This document shows, piece after piece, positions 1-11,699 of a stretch of DNA of 64,000 nucleotides (position 1 is the first letter of the stretch; the number at the start of each line of letters is the position of its first letter). Source of the DNA: Nymphaea colorata (taxonomy: Eukaryota > Streptophyta > Magnoliopsida > Nymphaeales > Nymphaeaceae); contig NC_045148.1 of the NCBI RefSeq assembly GCF_008831285.2, positions 18,841,002-18,905,001 on the forward strand, in the 5' to 3' direction. The position numbers and the translations under genes were made by a program. The notes under the pieces are model-generated. The model did no database searches, was not told the origin of the DNA, and worked only from the letters and a program-made list of their open reading frames with translations.

Positions 1-21
1 GTCTACACTTGATGCCTTTTT

Positions 22-56
<35 letters not shown>

Positions 57-900
57 CGTGTTTTGACCATTCCTTTTGGTGATCGCGCCATGTTGGCACA
101 CATGTTGATGATCAGTGGGACCTATGAATCGCGACCTTCAAGAAGGGATCCCCAATTTTGCTAGTTACGTCGTCTGCAGAACCTCATTTTGATACAAAAC
201 TTCCACCAATCTCCTTTCTGAGGATGACTTCCGAAAGATAGCAGATGACTGAATCCCTTCTCTGCAGAGGCCCAAAACTTCCTGATCAGGTGGTATAAGT
301 ATGTCATTTTAAGTATTTTATCTGCACAATTATATTCAATGACTTTAATTTGTAATTCTATTTATAAAAATAAAAAAATATTTAAATGATTGTAATCACA
401 AAAACCAATATCCAGCCTTGCAACCTTAGTCCAAGAAAGCTTGTTGAACCCCAAATTCCATATTGATCATTAGAACAATTTTCTTCAACTATGCTGGAAT
501 TGTGGGAAAGAGTTTTTGTTTAAAATTTCTTATCGAAAGCACTTTTATTAAGCATGTTTAGGAAGGAGCAACAATGATAAGGTTGACCTCTTTGAATGTC
601 TCTTCCGCACAATCGATTCTTATTACGAACCTCATCACACCAATTACTAATGCATTCAAATTCTATGTGTAGTTTCATAACTAAATAAAAAATGAGTAAC
701 TGTAAGTTAAGTTTTATGGTACCATTACATTTTCCTTTCATATTTATATTCTTTGAAATGTTTACTTAGGGGAAACTACTTTTGGCACAAAATCACCACC
801 GTGATACCATTATAGCTTCGAGGTTCTAGCTTCACGGCTCATCCTGATTCATATTATTATATGAGAATCCTAAAAGTCTTGGTCTTGATTCAGGTCGGCA
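1..900. other. Gene-poor start of window
   Basis: No gene can be supported here. The stretch opens with a (GA)n microsatellite at about 27-52. After that it is mostly AT-rich unique-looking DNA with scattered stop codons in all frames. A short tract near 272-295 is preceded by a TGCAG acceptor-like site, but it cannot be tied to a neighbouring exon. Confidence 0.5.
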
Positions 901-953
901 CTGAATCAGGCCCACCACCCAACTGGAAGGTTGCTTTCTTATAATTGATTGCA

Positions 954-1086
954 GGCAGAAGGTGTGAAAGAACACGGCCTTCCTAGAATCTCCTTTGAAT
1001 GTCTTATGCAAAGGACTTTCACATTCAAACCTGCCATGAAGAAGCTCCTGTACTGCCCTGGTCCAGAGACGACTTCTCCCAAGTAA
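954..1086 (+). pseudogene. Possible orphan terminal exon of an unidentified gene
   Basis: After an acceptor-like ATTGCAG, about 43 codons read open to a TAA near 1084-1086. The encoded stretch includes GLPRISFECLMQRTFTFKP and looks more protein-like than its surroundings. No upstream exon joins it convincingly and I do not recognise the family. An open run of this length occurs by chance fairly often, so this may be a gene relic or coincidence. Confidence 0.2.
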
Positions 1087-1229
1087 AACATTGCCTTATC
1101 TACATAGGCTGTTTACTTTCAGGACGCCACGCAAACTGCCATGCTTGTCAACTATGTCCTGCAATCCATTTTTGGTGAAAACAACGTGTCGTGTCTCCAA
1201 GCGGCATGTCGAGACGGATTCGCTGAGGG

Positions 1230-1440
1230 GGCATTTGTTTACCCAGGATATGAGATCTGAGATAATTTGAGATTGCTGGGGATATCAGATCCGAGAATTT
1301 GAAGTCACATCTCCTGAGGTTTTTGCCATATACTGAGGATCTCAAACATACTTTTTTACATGATGGTACCATCTGGTGTTTGTTTACTCTATGGATTCGG
1401 GATCTCAAATCAGTCTCGGATCTCAAACACAAACATTCGA
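1230..1440. mobile_element. Possible MITE with GAGATCTGAG/CTCGGATCTC inverted ends
   Basis: The left part reads GCATTTGTTTACC followed by GAGATCTGAG. The right part ends CTCGGATCTCAAACACAAACATTC, whose reverse complement starts GAATGTTTGTGTTTGAG. The ends are therefore inverted, imperfect and T/G-rich, as in PIF/Harbinger-like MITEs of about 200 bp. The interior repeats several GATATCAGATCCGAG-like words. No clear 3-bp target duplication was found, so superfamily assignment is a guess. Confidence 0.35.
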
Positions 1441-1499
1441 AGTGATATAAGGATTACGAGTCTCCAGCAAATGGTTGGACCTTGTTGCTGCACTTGGCT

Positions 1500-3380
1500 A
1501 GGTGGGTAGATAGCACAAAACTTAAGAGTCTGTGGTCTTTAGCTCGCTGATTTTGATTAAGATATACATTGTAAGCTAAAATTAATTGGGCAGATCGAAT
1601 GCTTCCAGCAAACAAATGGTGGCTCATCTTGGACTAAACGCAGCAGTTGCAGTTTTGTCATGCACAGTTGGATCTCAGGAAAGGAAAAAAATACAATCCA
1701 TGTTCACGACCACAGACAAGTTGGGCATATAGTTTACAAAAGATTCTCAGCATTTAGCGCCTCATATTTGAATTCTTGATCTTCGGAATAAGGGTTGGTG
1801 ACTAGAAGACAAGCACAAGAAATCGGAGTCATTAATCAGAAAACATGGAAAACGTCAGCAGAGAGGTCGACAGTGACATGGGGAGGCAGCGTAGCCGTCG
1901 AAAATGGCGTATCTGAGAAAAGATGACCGGAAAATAGAACTGTTGAAAAAGATTTTGAAGACCACAGACACATCTTGTACGCGGACGTTGTTCTCTCCCT
2001 TCTTTGTATCATCTGTTCCATGTGGAGAAAGATAGAGAGGTCCAAGCTTATATGCGTCTTCCCTGTGTGTATGTCTGCCACCATGAGCGCTGTGGATACT
2101 GAAATTGCCAGTCACAGTGGTGATAGTCATGATCTGATCAGATTTGCTCCACTGCTGATAACGATTATGATGGTGATCGTTAATAGCAGCAGCCATGGAA
2201 GTGGCAATCAAGGCTGTGGGAGTTGACGAATGGACGATGTGACTGGATCTAGTGCGGCTTTGATACGGAAAAATAATGATAGAAAAACTCAGTAATATTT
2301 TATGAAAAAAAGTGCATATTTGTTTACAAGGATGAAGCCGGATGGAGCGGGGTTGGTGAGCGGATCAACTCTCTATACTGCAAGACTTTATTTTGAATTA
2401 CCACGAGATCAATTCTCTATACTGCAAGATGAAGTGACACCAAATGATGCTAGTTAAGTGCACATTCCTTAGCATACACAGTGGTATATAATGACTGAAA
2501 TGTCTTTGTAAGGTTAAAAAAAAGAGACTTTTGAAATGCTAAAAAGGAAATTTTTAAAATATTGAAAAAATTAAAATGTACATCCTTTTATAAAAAAAAT
2601 ATCCTAAAATGCCTACACTTTTCTTTTTTTTTTTCTTTTTTTTGTGTGCATATTTGTTGTATGTACTGCAGTGTGCATGCAATCTTGACACTAAAGCACA
2701 ATGGGGGCAATACCTCTTGAAAGTAGTCCTAGACCCTAAACGGGCGGATGAAAGAATAGACTTCGGCCTTCACTCAATCAGTGGGATTAGCCTCTGATTC
2801 ACTTGTAAGATTTTATATATGCATATATATTTGAAATTTTTTCCATAATAAATGTGAACTGTCGCTAAGTCTAACTACAAGCTCTATCAAGAGCAACACT
2901 ATGAGAAAAGCTTACACAATAGAGTGACAGGTCTAAGACTTCATTTATTTAGGGTCTTCAACTTTGATGCTCTCTCTAATTCTTACCAGTTAATTATAAC
3001 CTGCATGGTGTTTAGTTTGTTTTCTGAATTTCATTCTAACAATTTAGCTTCGTTTTTTGGATAATTGAGATATTCGAATGTCAAATTAATTACGGACTTA
3101 AACTTTTATTAGTGCCAACTAGCTAAGTAGAGGGGAATAAAGACTAAAATAGATAGGGTACGCTCAAAAGGCACCCTACCGATTGGTCGGCATAGAAATT
3201 AAAATTACTCAACAAAAAAATACATTTTTCCTTATGACTCTTTTTTTTTATCGAGGCCTTCAAAATGAAACTCACAAAAATTCCCACTTGCCACAAAATC
3301 GTGAAAGAGCTCAAATTCTGATAAGTGACAACCATCTTTCAATTTAAAAAAACATTATTTTTATTTTAATCGAGCCAGAC
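1500..3380. other. Intergenic, no supported gene
   Basis: Minus-strand open frames at 1836-2211 overlap one another and have no recognisable domain; I treat them as chance. The region has poly-T and poly-A runs near 2520-2640 and AT-rich spacer. Nothing else is interpretable. Confidence 0.4.
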
Positions 3381-3383
3381 CTA

Positions 3384-3502
3384 AACTCGGGCATCGGGTA
3401 TCAAGCCTGGACCCAAGCTTAGGTTTTGAGCTTTGGACTAACCCGGGCCCGACTTATATCGATCCGGGTCAGCCCAGCCCAACTCGGCCCGATGCCCAAG
3501 TC
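3384..3502. repeat. Short GC-rich foldback repeat
   Basis: ACTCGGGCATCGGG at about 3385-3398 is mirrored by CCCGATGCCCAAG at about 3488-3500, giving near-perfect inverted ends of about 13 bp around a 120-bp GC-rich unit in AT-rich DNA. The interior is made of CCCGGGCCCGA-like words. This resembles plant foldback or MITE relics. No target duplication is evident. Confidence 0.35.
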
Positions 3503-3509
3503 TACTTCG

Positions 3510-5225
3510 ATGGTGTAGATCCATGTCGTGCCGTTGAAATTAAACAAAATTGAATAAGAATAACAGAGGTAACAATTCAACGTCCAACTTTGTGAGCACG
3601 CTCATTGCATTATTGTCAACTTTTTTTCATAAATTCCCCTCTTCTGTATGTAGAAGTTTACAAAAATTCACGTGCACCCTTTTTATTTTCTAAGGTGAGT
3701 GGCTATTTTTTTATTGTCTTGAAGAAATTATAGCATTCTTCTTCAAGATTCAGAGCATGCTTCAAGACCTTCTTTTTTTTTTTTACAAAAAAGTAACACA
3801 TTTAAAATACATATTAATAAGTATAAGTGAAAGCTCGTAATTAGCAAAGAACTCTAAATACATTCCACAAAACACAAAATTCATGCTTATAGAGAAAATT
3901 GATTTTTGGGTTCATAAATTCCCAGTGTTCTATTTTGGTAGAGCATAACTTAGTTTCAAAGTTACGGAATAGTAAACGCTACAAATTGTTTGGAACCACC
4001 TTATGATTCACAAGCAACTTTGGTATTTCGAAGAACCAATAGAATATTTTAATACATGCATGAAACATTCAAACCACGGCGAAGGGTTATAAACCTTGAT
4101 AAGGTAACAGCTGGTAGCAGTGGCAAAATCAAAAAATTTTAGCTATGAGGCATTATTATATAAATTCTAATTTTTAAATGGACACAACATATATAAATAA
4201 GTAAATATATAAATAAGTAAATAATTACACGAAATCTATGTAAAAATAAATAAAAAATTTGTTGTAAGCAACTGCCCATTGCAGGCTACTGGTTGGTAGT
4301 GTCCGATTTGTATCTTTTAGGATAGAATTGCATTGCCAACTTCATCTATGATATTGTGAAGAATTAGCAAAGCTGGATTCGTGGATCTTTCACTTACCCT
4401 CCATTCCAAACCACCATAAACCATAAGTAATTGTTCATGATCTATCGAAACAGTAGCAAAAAAACTAGAAATTGACAGCAAGTTACATAATGCCACATAT
4501 CAGGAGAGTTCAAGACTGGGTTACTGGATGTAAACAAGCGCGCCTTCGTGTTAGACGAACTCAAGACTACGATGCAGTACTGAATAGGAATTTTGAGTCC
4601 TCGACCCTGCAGTCAACTAAGACTGATGCTTAAACAGTAGTAAAGGCAAGAAAATAAAAGCAGAAAGCAAACGACTGAAAAAATCCAATCTAATTCAGCT
4701 GATTGATTCAGTATTCATCTACTCATTCCTTGCCACCCTCACGATGAGTGGCTAATTATCACCTTCGCAGAGTTTTTTACGTTTCTTTTTCCATCCCCAG
4801 AAGTGCTGCCATTTCCAAGCAGGGAAAAGCGACAACACCAAGAACAAGGACAAAGCTCAAGACAAAGTACACAAAGAAGCTCGAGCTCGTGAATGAGGTT
4901 ATCAAAGCTGCAGGCTTTTCATATTGTTTTTATGAATCTTTTAGATATATGAAGATCTTCTCGAGTTATTTTAATGCATCTACTGACTCCTTGCTCTCGC
5001 ACACACTCATCTGATGCGTGACGCACATACTTTTATTGAGCACATCATCACCCTCAAACAGGAACACATTGTTCTCAAATTTTTCTCGTTTCTTTCTGCT
5101 ATATTCAAGTACAGGGTACAAACACAGGGAAGTACAAAAGTAGGAGCCTTCCTCACGCACGCCAACTGTTTGAGATTTTGACAGAGAGAGCGAGACAGAA
5201 GGCGAGGAACCTCCGCGTATTACAT
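3510..5225. other. AT-rich intergenic DNA and 3' flank of the minus-strand gene
   Basis: No supported gene. Long A/T runs occur at 3770-3790 and 4140-4260. The part from about 4970 to 5230 is the likely 3' untranslated and terminator region of the gene that ends at 5231 on the minus strand. Confidence 0.4.
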
Positions 5226-5230
5226 TACAC

Positions 5231-5662
5231 CTAAAGAGGAGGGCGCACCTCAATCCTGGAGACGCCCTCCTTCACTTCCGTCGCCTTCGCCACGTCCACC
5301 TCCCCTACCACCAGTCCCACCGCTTCCGCCTCCGCCTCCGCCTCTCGCCTGTCGTCCACGTAGTTGGGGTCGCCCTCGTCGATGGCCGCGGGCGCGGAGA
5401 GCTCGTTCTCGGCGATGTCGGCGGGGCCTTCCCAGGTGAATTTGCCGCCGTGGCCCGCCTTGGGAGGGGGAGGGTCCAGGCTTAGACCGTCGCGTGGGTG
5501 GCGCTCCATTCGCTGAAGCCCCTTGTCCACCATCTTCTTCTGGAGGTACCGCAGGGTGTCCCGGTCGTGGGTGTCCACCTCCTTCTTTTCCACCCTTTTC
5601 TTCCCCTCCTCGTCCTTGCTCACCATCCTGAACGTCACCGTCTGGTTCGCTGGTTGGTCCAT
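5231..5662 (-). CDS. Small hydrophilic conserved-looking protein (143 aa), function unknown
   Basis: This is a single-exon frame on the minus strand, starting at an ATG in good context (GCCATGGAC) and ending in TAG. The protein is highly charged, with no signal peptide or membrane segment. Residues 1-55 are Lys/Arg/Glu-rich. A Pro-rich linker (DPPPPKAGHGG) leads to KFTWEGPADIAENEL and then AIDEGDPNYVD, followed by an acidic/alanine tail (EAEAEAEA). The FTWEGP...DPNYVD pair looks like a conserved core and the coding GC content is well above the flanks. I do not recognise the family. Its composition suggests a disordered, stress- or seed-type protein, but that is inference. Intronless structure and isolated position give no further clue. 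Confidence 0.7.
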   Translation of the reverse strand: MDQPANQTVTFRMVSKDEEGKKRVEKKEVDTHDRDTLRYLQKKMVDKGLQRMERHPRDGLSLDPPPPKAGHGGKFTWEGPADIAENELSAPAAIDEGDPNYVDDRREAEAEAEAVGLVVGEVDVAKATEVKEGVSRIEVRPPL

Positions 5663-5669
5663 GGCTGAT

Positions 5670-7860
5670 AATAACTCGCTATTACTCTTGATTCCTCGGT
5701 CGACTAAAAACCAACTAGAGATCGCTGCACCTTGAGAAAGCAGATGGTGGGAGCTCGTTGCTCTTTATGTCGCCGATGCGTGAGGAGTTTCGGGTCTGGA
5801 AGACGCTGGAAAGTTGACGAGTGTTGCAGAACTAGGAGTTGGAAGAAGCTTCAAGAAGCAGCTGTCCGCAGATGGGAGCTTCACGTGTACATTCTGTAGT
5901 GCTTCAGATCAGAAGATCGGCCCAATTGAATTTGCATTAAGAAAGAAAAACATTTGAATTTTTCTAAAACGATATGAAATATATACAAACACGAAGTTTG
6001 AAGAAAAGAATTTCAAAAGAATGAAGAATCCATGCTCAATCAGTTTAAAAATTGAGACAAATTTTTGTTGGTGGGACAATCTTCTGCCCATATTCTCAAG
6101 CTTGAAGTCACGCTTTTCTTTCTTTCTTACAAGTCTCGATCTCGATAGAACAGCCAAATAAACTTGTACCATCTACCTTTCTCATTGATCTCTAGCCTAC
6201 ATTAAAAATTTGTCTTATGAAAAGTAAAATGACAATGTGACCTTCCATTTGCGTAAGAAGTGAAAAAAAAAACATTTTTAAAAAGAATATTGAAAAGCAT
6301 GAGCTTTCACCAAGTTTCAGTGTGTCCTGATTTAAATTGGGAAGTCCTTCATAAGGGATTGCAAGCGTGTTTCGTTTTTTTGTAAAAAAAAAAAACATAG
6401 AAAAGAACTCCGTAGCTGATCATATTAAAAAAAGTTCATTTTTTTAAAGCGGTCGGTAGCATGCCTCTTTATAGTATCGAGATTCTAAGTATATTCCGTT
6501 TTTATATGTCACATTAATCAAAAAAGTGTAAAGGGGTAAGTAGTCACCAATGCTTTTCAGGAACAAATTTGTAATATTTAGTCTCCAACAACGTTGGCAT
6601 CTGGCATATTTGAATTCTATATGTGTCTGTGTGCTTGTGGTGTCACACAACCTTCTTTCTTAGTATGTGAATTGAATAAATATGGGGATTATGTCAACCT
6701 ATTATAACTCGTTTTATCAATTCGATTGTTCACATGGTTCTATATGTAAAGTTGTTTTTAAAAAAGTGAAAGGAAATTTGTCTTATAACTGGAAAAAATA
6801 AATCACATAACTCAAAATTAGTTAACATGTTTACTTGGTTCATATATTTCATTATCACGAGTCTACGCAACATTCATGAAACACATACACAGAGTAAGTG
6901 CAAAAATTATAAACATATTGATTGTAGTCAAAGTTACAACCTTTCAATTTTTTGTGCCATCACTCTACATTGTTAGCACACTGCACTATCGTATCTCCTT
7001 CCTCCTTTCATAAAAGAGTGTTCATTGTATGTCATAAAGCGAGAACAGATTCCAACAACTACCATTTAAAACTATAATATTTTTCTCCTCAGAAATATTG
7101 CTTGTTGTTGAACATGGAGAGACCTGTAATATATATATATATATATATAATTGTTTTCCTATACAGTATACTCTTAATTTTGTTGATTGTAAATCAAAGT
7201 CTCATATTTCATCAATAGTATAAGGGAAGAGAAAAGTCCACCTTTGATATTTCCACATTCATAATCTAGCTTTGTATATACTAATCAAAATGCATGTGCG
7301 TGAGTGCACATGGAAGGCAAGAGCAAGCAAAAAATATTTGCTACCACCAAAATCCATGTGCACAGTGTATTTCATCCGAAAAGAAAGCTACGACTGTCTC
7401 CGATTCTTAATTATAGATGAAGGCAAACATTTGTGATTTTCTGTACGTTTTATATATAACGTTACTTAATAGTAATTTGTTACTTATTTAGCATATAAAT
7501 ATGTGGTAAACGCATGATTATCTAGATGCAGGCATTTAGATAGTTCCACAACTTCGCATCGGTGCTTCACTTGATTGAGTTGAACTCTCTTAAAAGATTA
7601 TGAGAATGAAGAATTTTTCCTCCAAAAGATCGTAAGTGCTAATTTGATACATGTGTTTTGGAGCCAATATTGTGCGGTTTTGCCAGCATAAATAAAATCC
7701 TATAACTTTTTATTAGTACATCTCCTACAGCAAACTTGGGTGTTTCATGAATCTTTTTCAATTTTGAAAGATTTATGAAACACTACATTCTAGTATTACT
7801 TGAATCTATTACAATTTTTGAGGCAGATTCATTGCAACACTGCATTAGTACTTTTGTTGC
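5670..7860. other. Intergenic: upstream region of the 143-aa gene, then AT-rich DNA
   Basis: 5663-5900 is the likely promoter and leader of the minus-strand gene. Beyond it there is no supported gene. A (TA)n microsatellite lies at about 7129-7149. The remaining sequence has many stops in all frames and no domain. Confidence 0.4.
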
Positions 7861-7865
7861 CAAAT

Positions 7866-7899
7866 ACCCCTTTAGGGATATTGCTGGCTTGGACAAAAA

Positions 7900-7950
<51 letters not shown>

Positions 7951-7993
7951 ACCCCTTTAGGGATATTGCGAGCTTGGACAAAAACTCTCTCTT

Positions 7994-8066
<73 letters not shown>
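7866..8066. repeat. 85-bp tandem duplication carrying (CT)n(TA)n compound microsatellites
   Basis: The word ACCCCTTTAGGGATATTGC begins at 7866 and again at 7951, an 85-bp period. Each copy runs through GCTTGGACAAAAACTCTC into a (CT)n then (TA)n tract. The second TA tract is much longer, ending about 8066. The layout implies duplication of a unit that already held the microsatellite, followed by unequal expansion. Confidence 0.85.
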
Positions 8067-8070
<4 letters not shown>

Positions 8071-8099
8071 TTTATGACTTTGTTCTATATCAAAGTTGA

Positions 8100-9780
8100 T
8101 CAACATTGAAGCAGCTCTCAACCCAAGGCAAGGGGGAAGGAGATCTAGAGGATTTCGGCTCTTATGTACATTTGTAAAATACAGACTTGTTGTCAGTTGG
8201 GTCATTATAATCCACCATCACATTCCCCTATACAGAATACAATGTTCTCTTTTAGATGCATGGAAGGCCAAGCCTCACTCTGTTTATGTGCAGTCACATT
8301 CTTGAAAAAGAAAAATTGAATGCGAGCTCTTCTCATGTGAATGGTCCCATGCATGCAGTGTCATAAAAATTGGACAGCCGGCCAATAGACCACTTCGATC
8401 GACCAAGAATATTAAAATAAATATTGTTTAAATAAATAACAATGAAAAAAAATATTTAATAATTAAAACAAAAAATCTTAAAATATTTTTAAAAATAATT
8501 AAGATCTGGTTTGCCACTGATTTTATTAGAACAGCTAGGTCGATTCATGCCGGTCCCAAGCAGTACTCCATTTTTTATTTAATTACCAATCTTTAGATGT
8601 GAAACCAGAGTGTTTCCTTTCCTTTTTTTTCTTTATTCAATTCGCTTTACTGCACCTTCCAGGCCATTTAATAAGAAGTTTTCACGTGACTGTGTTTATG
8701 CTAGCATTGACTTCGCCGTAGCAATGGCAACTAGCTAGAGTGCAGTGTAAGCAAGAAATTTTCCAGATCTGGATGGTAAAAGATCTCAATCATACCAAAT
8801 AATACCAGGATCGTTCATGATCAACTGATTCTTAGAGTGCATCTTGAACCAAAGTATAAAGTAATCCTGGATTTGGAAATCCACTTTGATCAACTTACTT
8901 TATTTTGAAACAAGCAACATTTTTCTTCTATTATAAGTACATCAAAATGTAAAATGGTTGTTATCTCATTAAATAAACGGTTCAATTTCATTTGAATTAC
9001 TATAGTTTCATAAATCATAGGGTTTGCATTCACAAGCAAGGTCTAACCCAAGAAACTCCCAAAAAAATCTTGTAGTAAAAGACATATAAAATAATATCAA
9101 CGGTTCATAAATCACAATGTTTTTGGCCCATTCACAACGAGTGTCTGGTCGGATTCGGATGTATGTAAATATCTGATTGGATTTTGATTCAGATCGGATT
9201 TAGTTTTAAACAAATATCATATATCCAACACGCGTACGTTTTGAAAGTTGGCCAGATTTGGTTCAAATTTGGAATCAGATTCGAACATGAATATAAAAAT
9301 CGGATATAGATCAAATTATTTCGGACTCTGGTCAAATGGGACTTTTCTTCATCCGAATTCAAATCTGAACATGTGAATATCTGAAAAAATGAATGTGGTT
9401 AAGGGTATATCTGATCCGATTCCAAACTTCTTGCCACTGAAGAGATGCTCATAAAATTTGAAGAATTGTGACTACCCATTGCACCAAAAGCGAGGAGTTC
9501 AGAAATTAGAAGCTCAAATTTAACATCAAAACAAGTTCTTTGAACTATGAAAGGGAAAGAACAAGGGATAGCTTTAGCGGTTGAGTATTAATTTGCAACT
9601 TTCTGTGGCTCACAAAGTAACTGACACTGGCACATAACCCAAGCACACAGTGTGAAACTTTAATGGGTGCAGTTTGAGACAGGTATAAACACAGTCCTTT
9701 TTAAAGAACAAAGTGAGCAGTTGCATATTAAATTTGCAACTTCCCTCATAATTGCAACATTGTTGGTATTGGCGTTGTAG
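8100..9780. other. Intergenic, no supported gene
   Basis: AT-rich DNA. From about 9140 to 9430 there are many degenerate repeats of the words CGGATTC/CAGATTC. This looks like an old decayed repeat whose class I cannot determine. Confidence 0.4.
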
Positions 9781-9840
9781 GTGAATCTTTTTTTGGGGAA
9801 ATCTTTCGAAGGATCGAACCTTGCTGGCGGCCACTGCGCC
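9720..9840 (-). mobile_element. Possible tRNA-derived SINE head
   Basis: On the minus strand the sequence contains GGCGCAGTGG, which fits the pol III A-box, followed about 20 nt later by GGTTCGATCC, which fits the B-box. This order is typical of tRNA-derived SINEs. The A-B spacing is short, the element ends are not visible and no target duplication was identified. Confidence 0.3.
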
Positions 9841-9849
9841 TTAAAGATC

Positions 9850-11300
9850 AGGTGGGTCCGAAGTCACAGACCAACTTAATTAGCAACCTTTGGCTACGCG
9901 CTTTTACATTGCTTTCTGCTTTAGATTCGATAAGAGAAAAGAAAACCATGGATGCATGCTTAGCCACTAGTGCTACACACTTTTGAAAATTTAGTCCTTC
10001 CCTTTCTTATTTATATCCCAAATTGTGACATATAAATGGCTAGTTCAAGGCACAAACTTAGGTCCAAGCCACACCAATATCTCGGTCAAAGCATACAAAA
10101 AATTGAAAAAGGTGGCGTTTGGGGTCTCTCAAGTTCCACTTCCACGTATTAATTTAGAAAAAGGGAGCAAGATTCCTTTGATTTATTTAGAAAATTTTGA
10201 TGAAGGCAAACTCTTATTACTAAGTCGCACAACGATGGCAACATGAAAAAGCTCAGGCAACAAAATGGCAGAAAGAACTTCAACTTGGCGAGTTGGCAGG
10301 GCCCAATAAAGAGTCGGACTCGAGTCAGGCTGGGTAAAACAGGTACCCGGCTCGATCCCCAGCCTTACTTGGAACCCTTCATATTCTCCTTGTAGCTCAC
10401 CCAACTCTGTGATTGCATGTTTCGGCCCAAATATACGAGCGGAGGGCATTTCGTTTTTTTTCTTAAGAAAGTCAAAGGGTGCTTCAGTCATTTTACCAAA
10501 AAAAACCTTTTCAATTATTGCCCTTATGAAACAGTGTTTTTAAAATGGATACAGGGGTATTTTGGTCATTTCAAGCTTTAAGAACACAAAAATGTATAAC
10601 CTTTCTCTGCACCCATCTTGGTGCCTCTTGACTAAATACGTGCGGGGACATGAGGAGACAACAAAGAGAAATTAGAAGGAAATACAAAGAAAAGGAGGAT
10701 GTTGCAAGTTTCTTGGCTAATTTTAACTACTTATTGGATACTTCAGTTGCATGCATGAGTGCCATTGGGATCAAGTGAAACTTATGGAAGAAACCACTTG
10801 AGTGAAATGAGTGATATAGATGGTTATTTTGATCCTGAAACTTATGGAAAAGACTATTCATGGCATGACCATGTATCATTGCCTCTTGAATTTTTAGTAC
10901 TAAATTTAACTCTTTTGACTTTGTCCCACTAATTTCCTCCATGTAAATACGTTGCAGCTGCTGGACATGTAAACTATGGTAAGCAACGAATATTCCTATA
11001 TATAAAACAGTGTTGTTTTCACAACCCTGAGCTTTTTAAGTATTAACATATAACTCGTATGCATGCGGACGAGCCAAAGGTCAATTCTCATCAATTCAAC
11101 CATGTAGATGCCCCATTTATGTTAAGCAGTTAATTTTGGTGAAAACAACTGGAGGCAATAAACTCTAAAAGGCACTGAACTACAGTCTGTAAGTATGTAA
11201 TCGAGTTGCAGAGTTTGACGGGGCCCATATGATATAAAACGATAGGTTTGACCTTCCTTTATAATGTCCAAGGCGCCATTAATTGATGCTGCGTACTTGC
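9850..11300. other. Intergenic, no supported gene
   Basis: Short open frames occur, but none has a domain or splice context. A tract near 10340-10365 (CCCGGCTCGATCCCCAGCC) resembles a B-box but lacks a convincing A-box partner. Confidence 0.35.
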
Positions 11301-11315
11301 CTTAATTTGAATCGT

Positions 11316-11317
<2 letters not shown>

Positions 11318-11353
<36 letters not shown>

Positions 11354-11425
11354 GGTGTGTGTGCATATCTTTTCAAGTGAGCAAAAGGTAATCTCACCGC
11401 TCATGATAGATATATATATATACAT
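11318..11425. repeat. (TA)n microsatellites
   Basis: Two TA runs at about 11318-11353 and 11408-11425 are separated by a short segment with GTGTGTGTGC. These are simple sequence repeats with no coding potential. Confidence 0.8.
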
Positions 11426-11549
11426 ATATTTTCGAGTGAACAAGAGAGAATTTTATCATCCAAGTGAAAGGATGAAGCCCTCCCATTCCTCCTGCATTGA
11501 GGTCCAAGCTACTTAGAGACCTGGGTGACCATACGTTATATTATTCAAC

Positions 11550-11660
11550 TTAAGTGTCGCACTGCCGCCATTTGTAGTTTAAAGGAGTTCCATCCATAAG
11601 AATCGAACACGAACACTGATGACACGTCGATAGTAAGCCAACCAACTATGTTATACCTTT
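11550..11660 (-). mobile_element. Possible SINE remnant, minus strand
   Basis: The minus strand reads TATAACATAGTTGGTTGG (A-box-like) and further on GTTCGATTCTT (B-box-like). This is the same style as the 21.0-kb pair but in opposite orientation. Adjacent sequence (GTGTC..ACT.CCGCCATTT) also resembles part of the tandem repeat at 12.6-13.1 kb. Ends are not defined. Confidence 0.3.
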
Positions 11661-11699
11661 CGGGCCAAGAGCACTGCGGATATTATTTATTTTACCTGG

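Noticed and set aside
1836-2211. Overlapping minus-strand open frames of 82 and 118 codons
   Set aside because: Two frames overlap, neither has a domain or coding-like composition, and no splice context supports them.
4748-5014. 88-codon plus-strand frame before the 143-aa gene
   Set aside because: It starts at a GTG, has no domain and overlaps the 3' flank of the opposite-strand gene.
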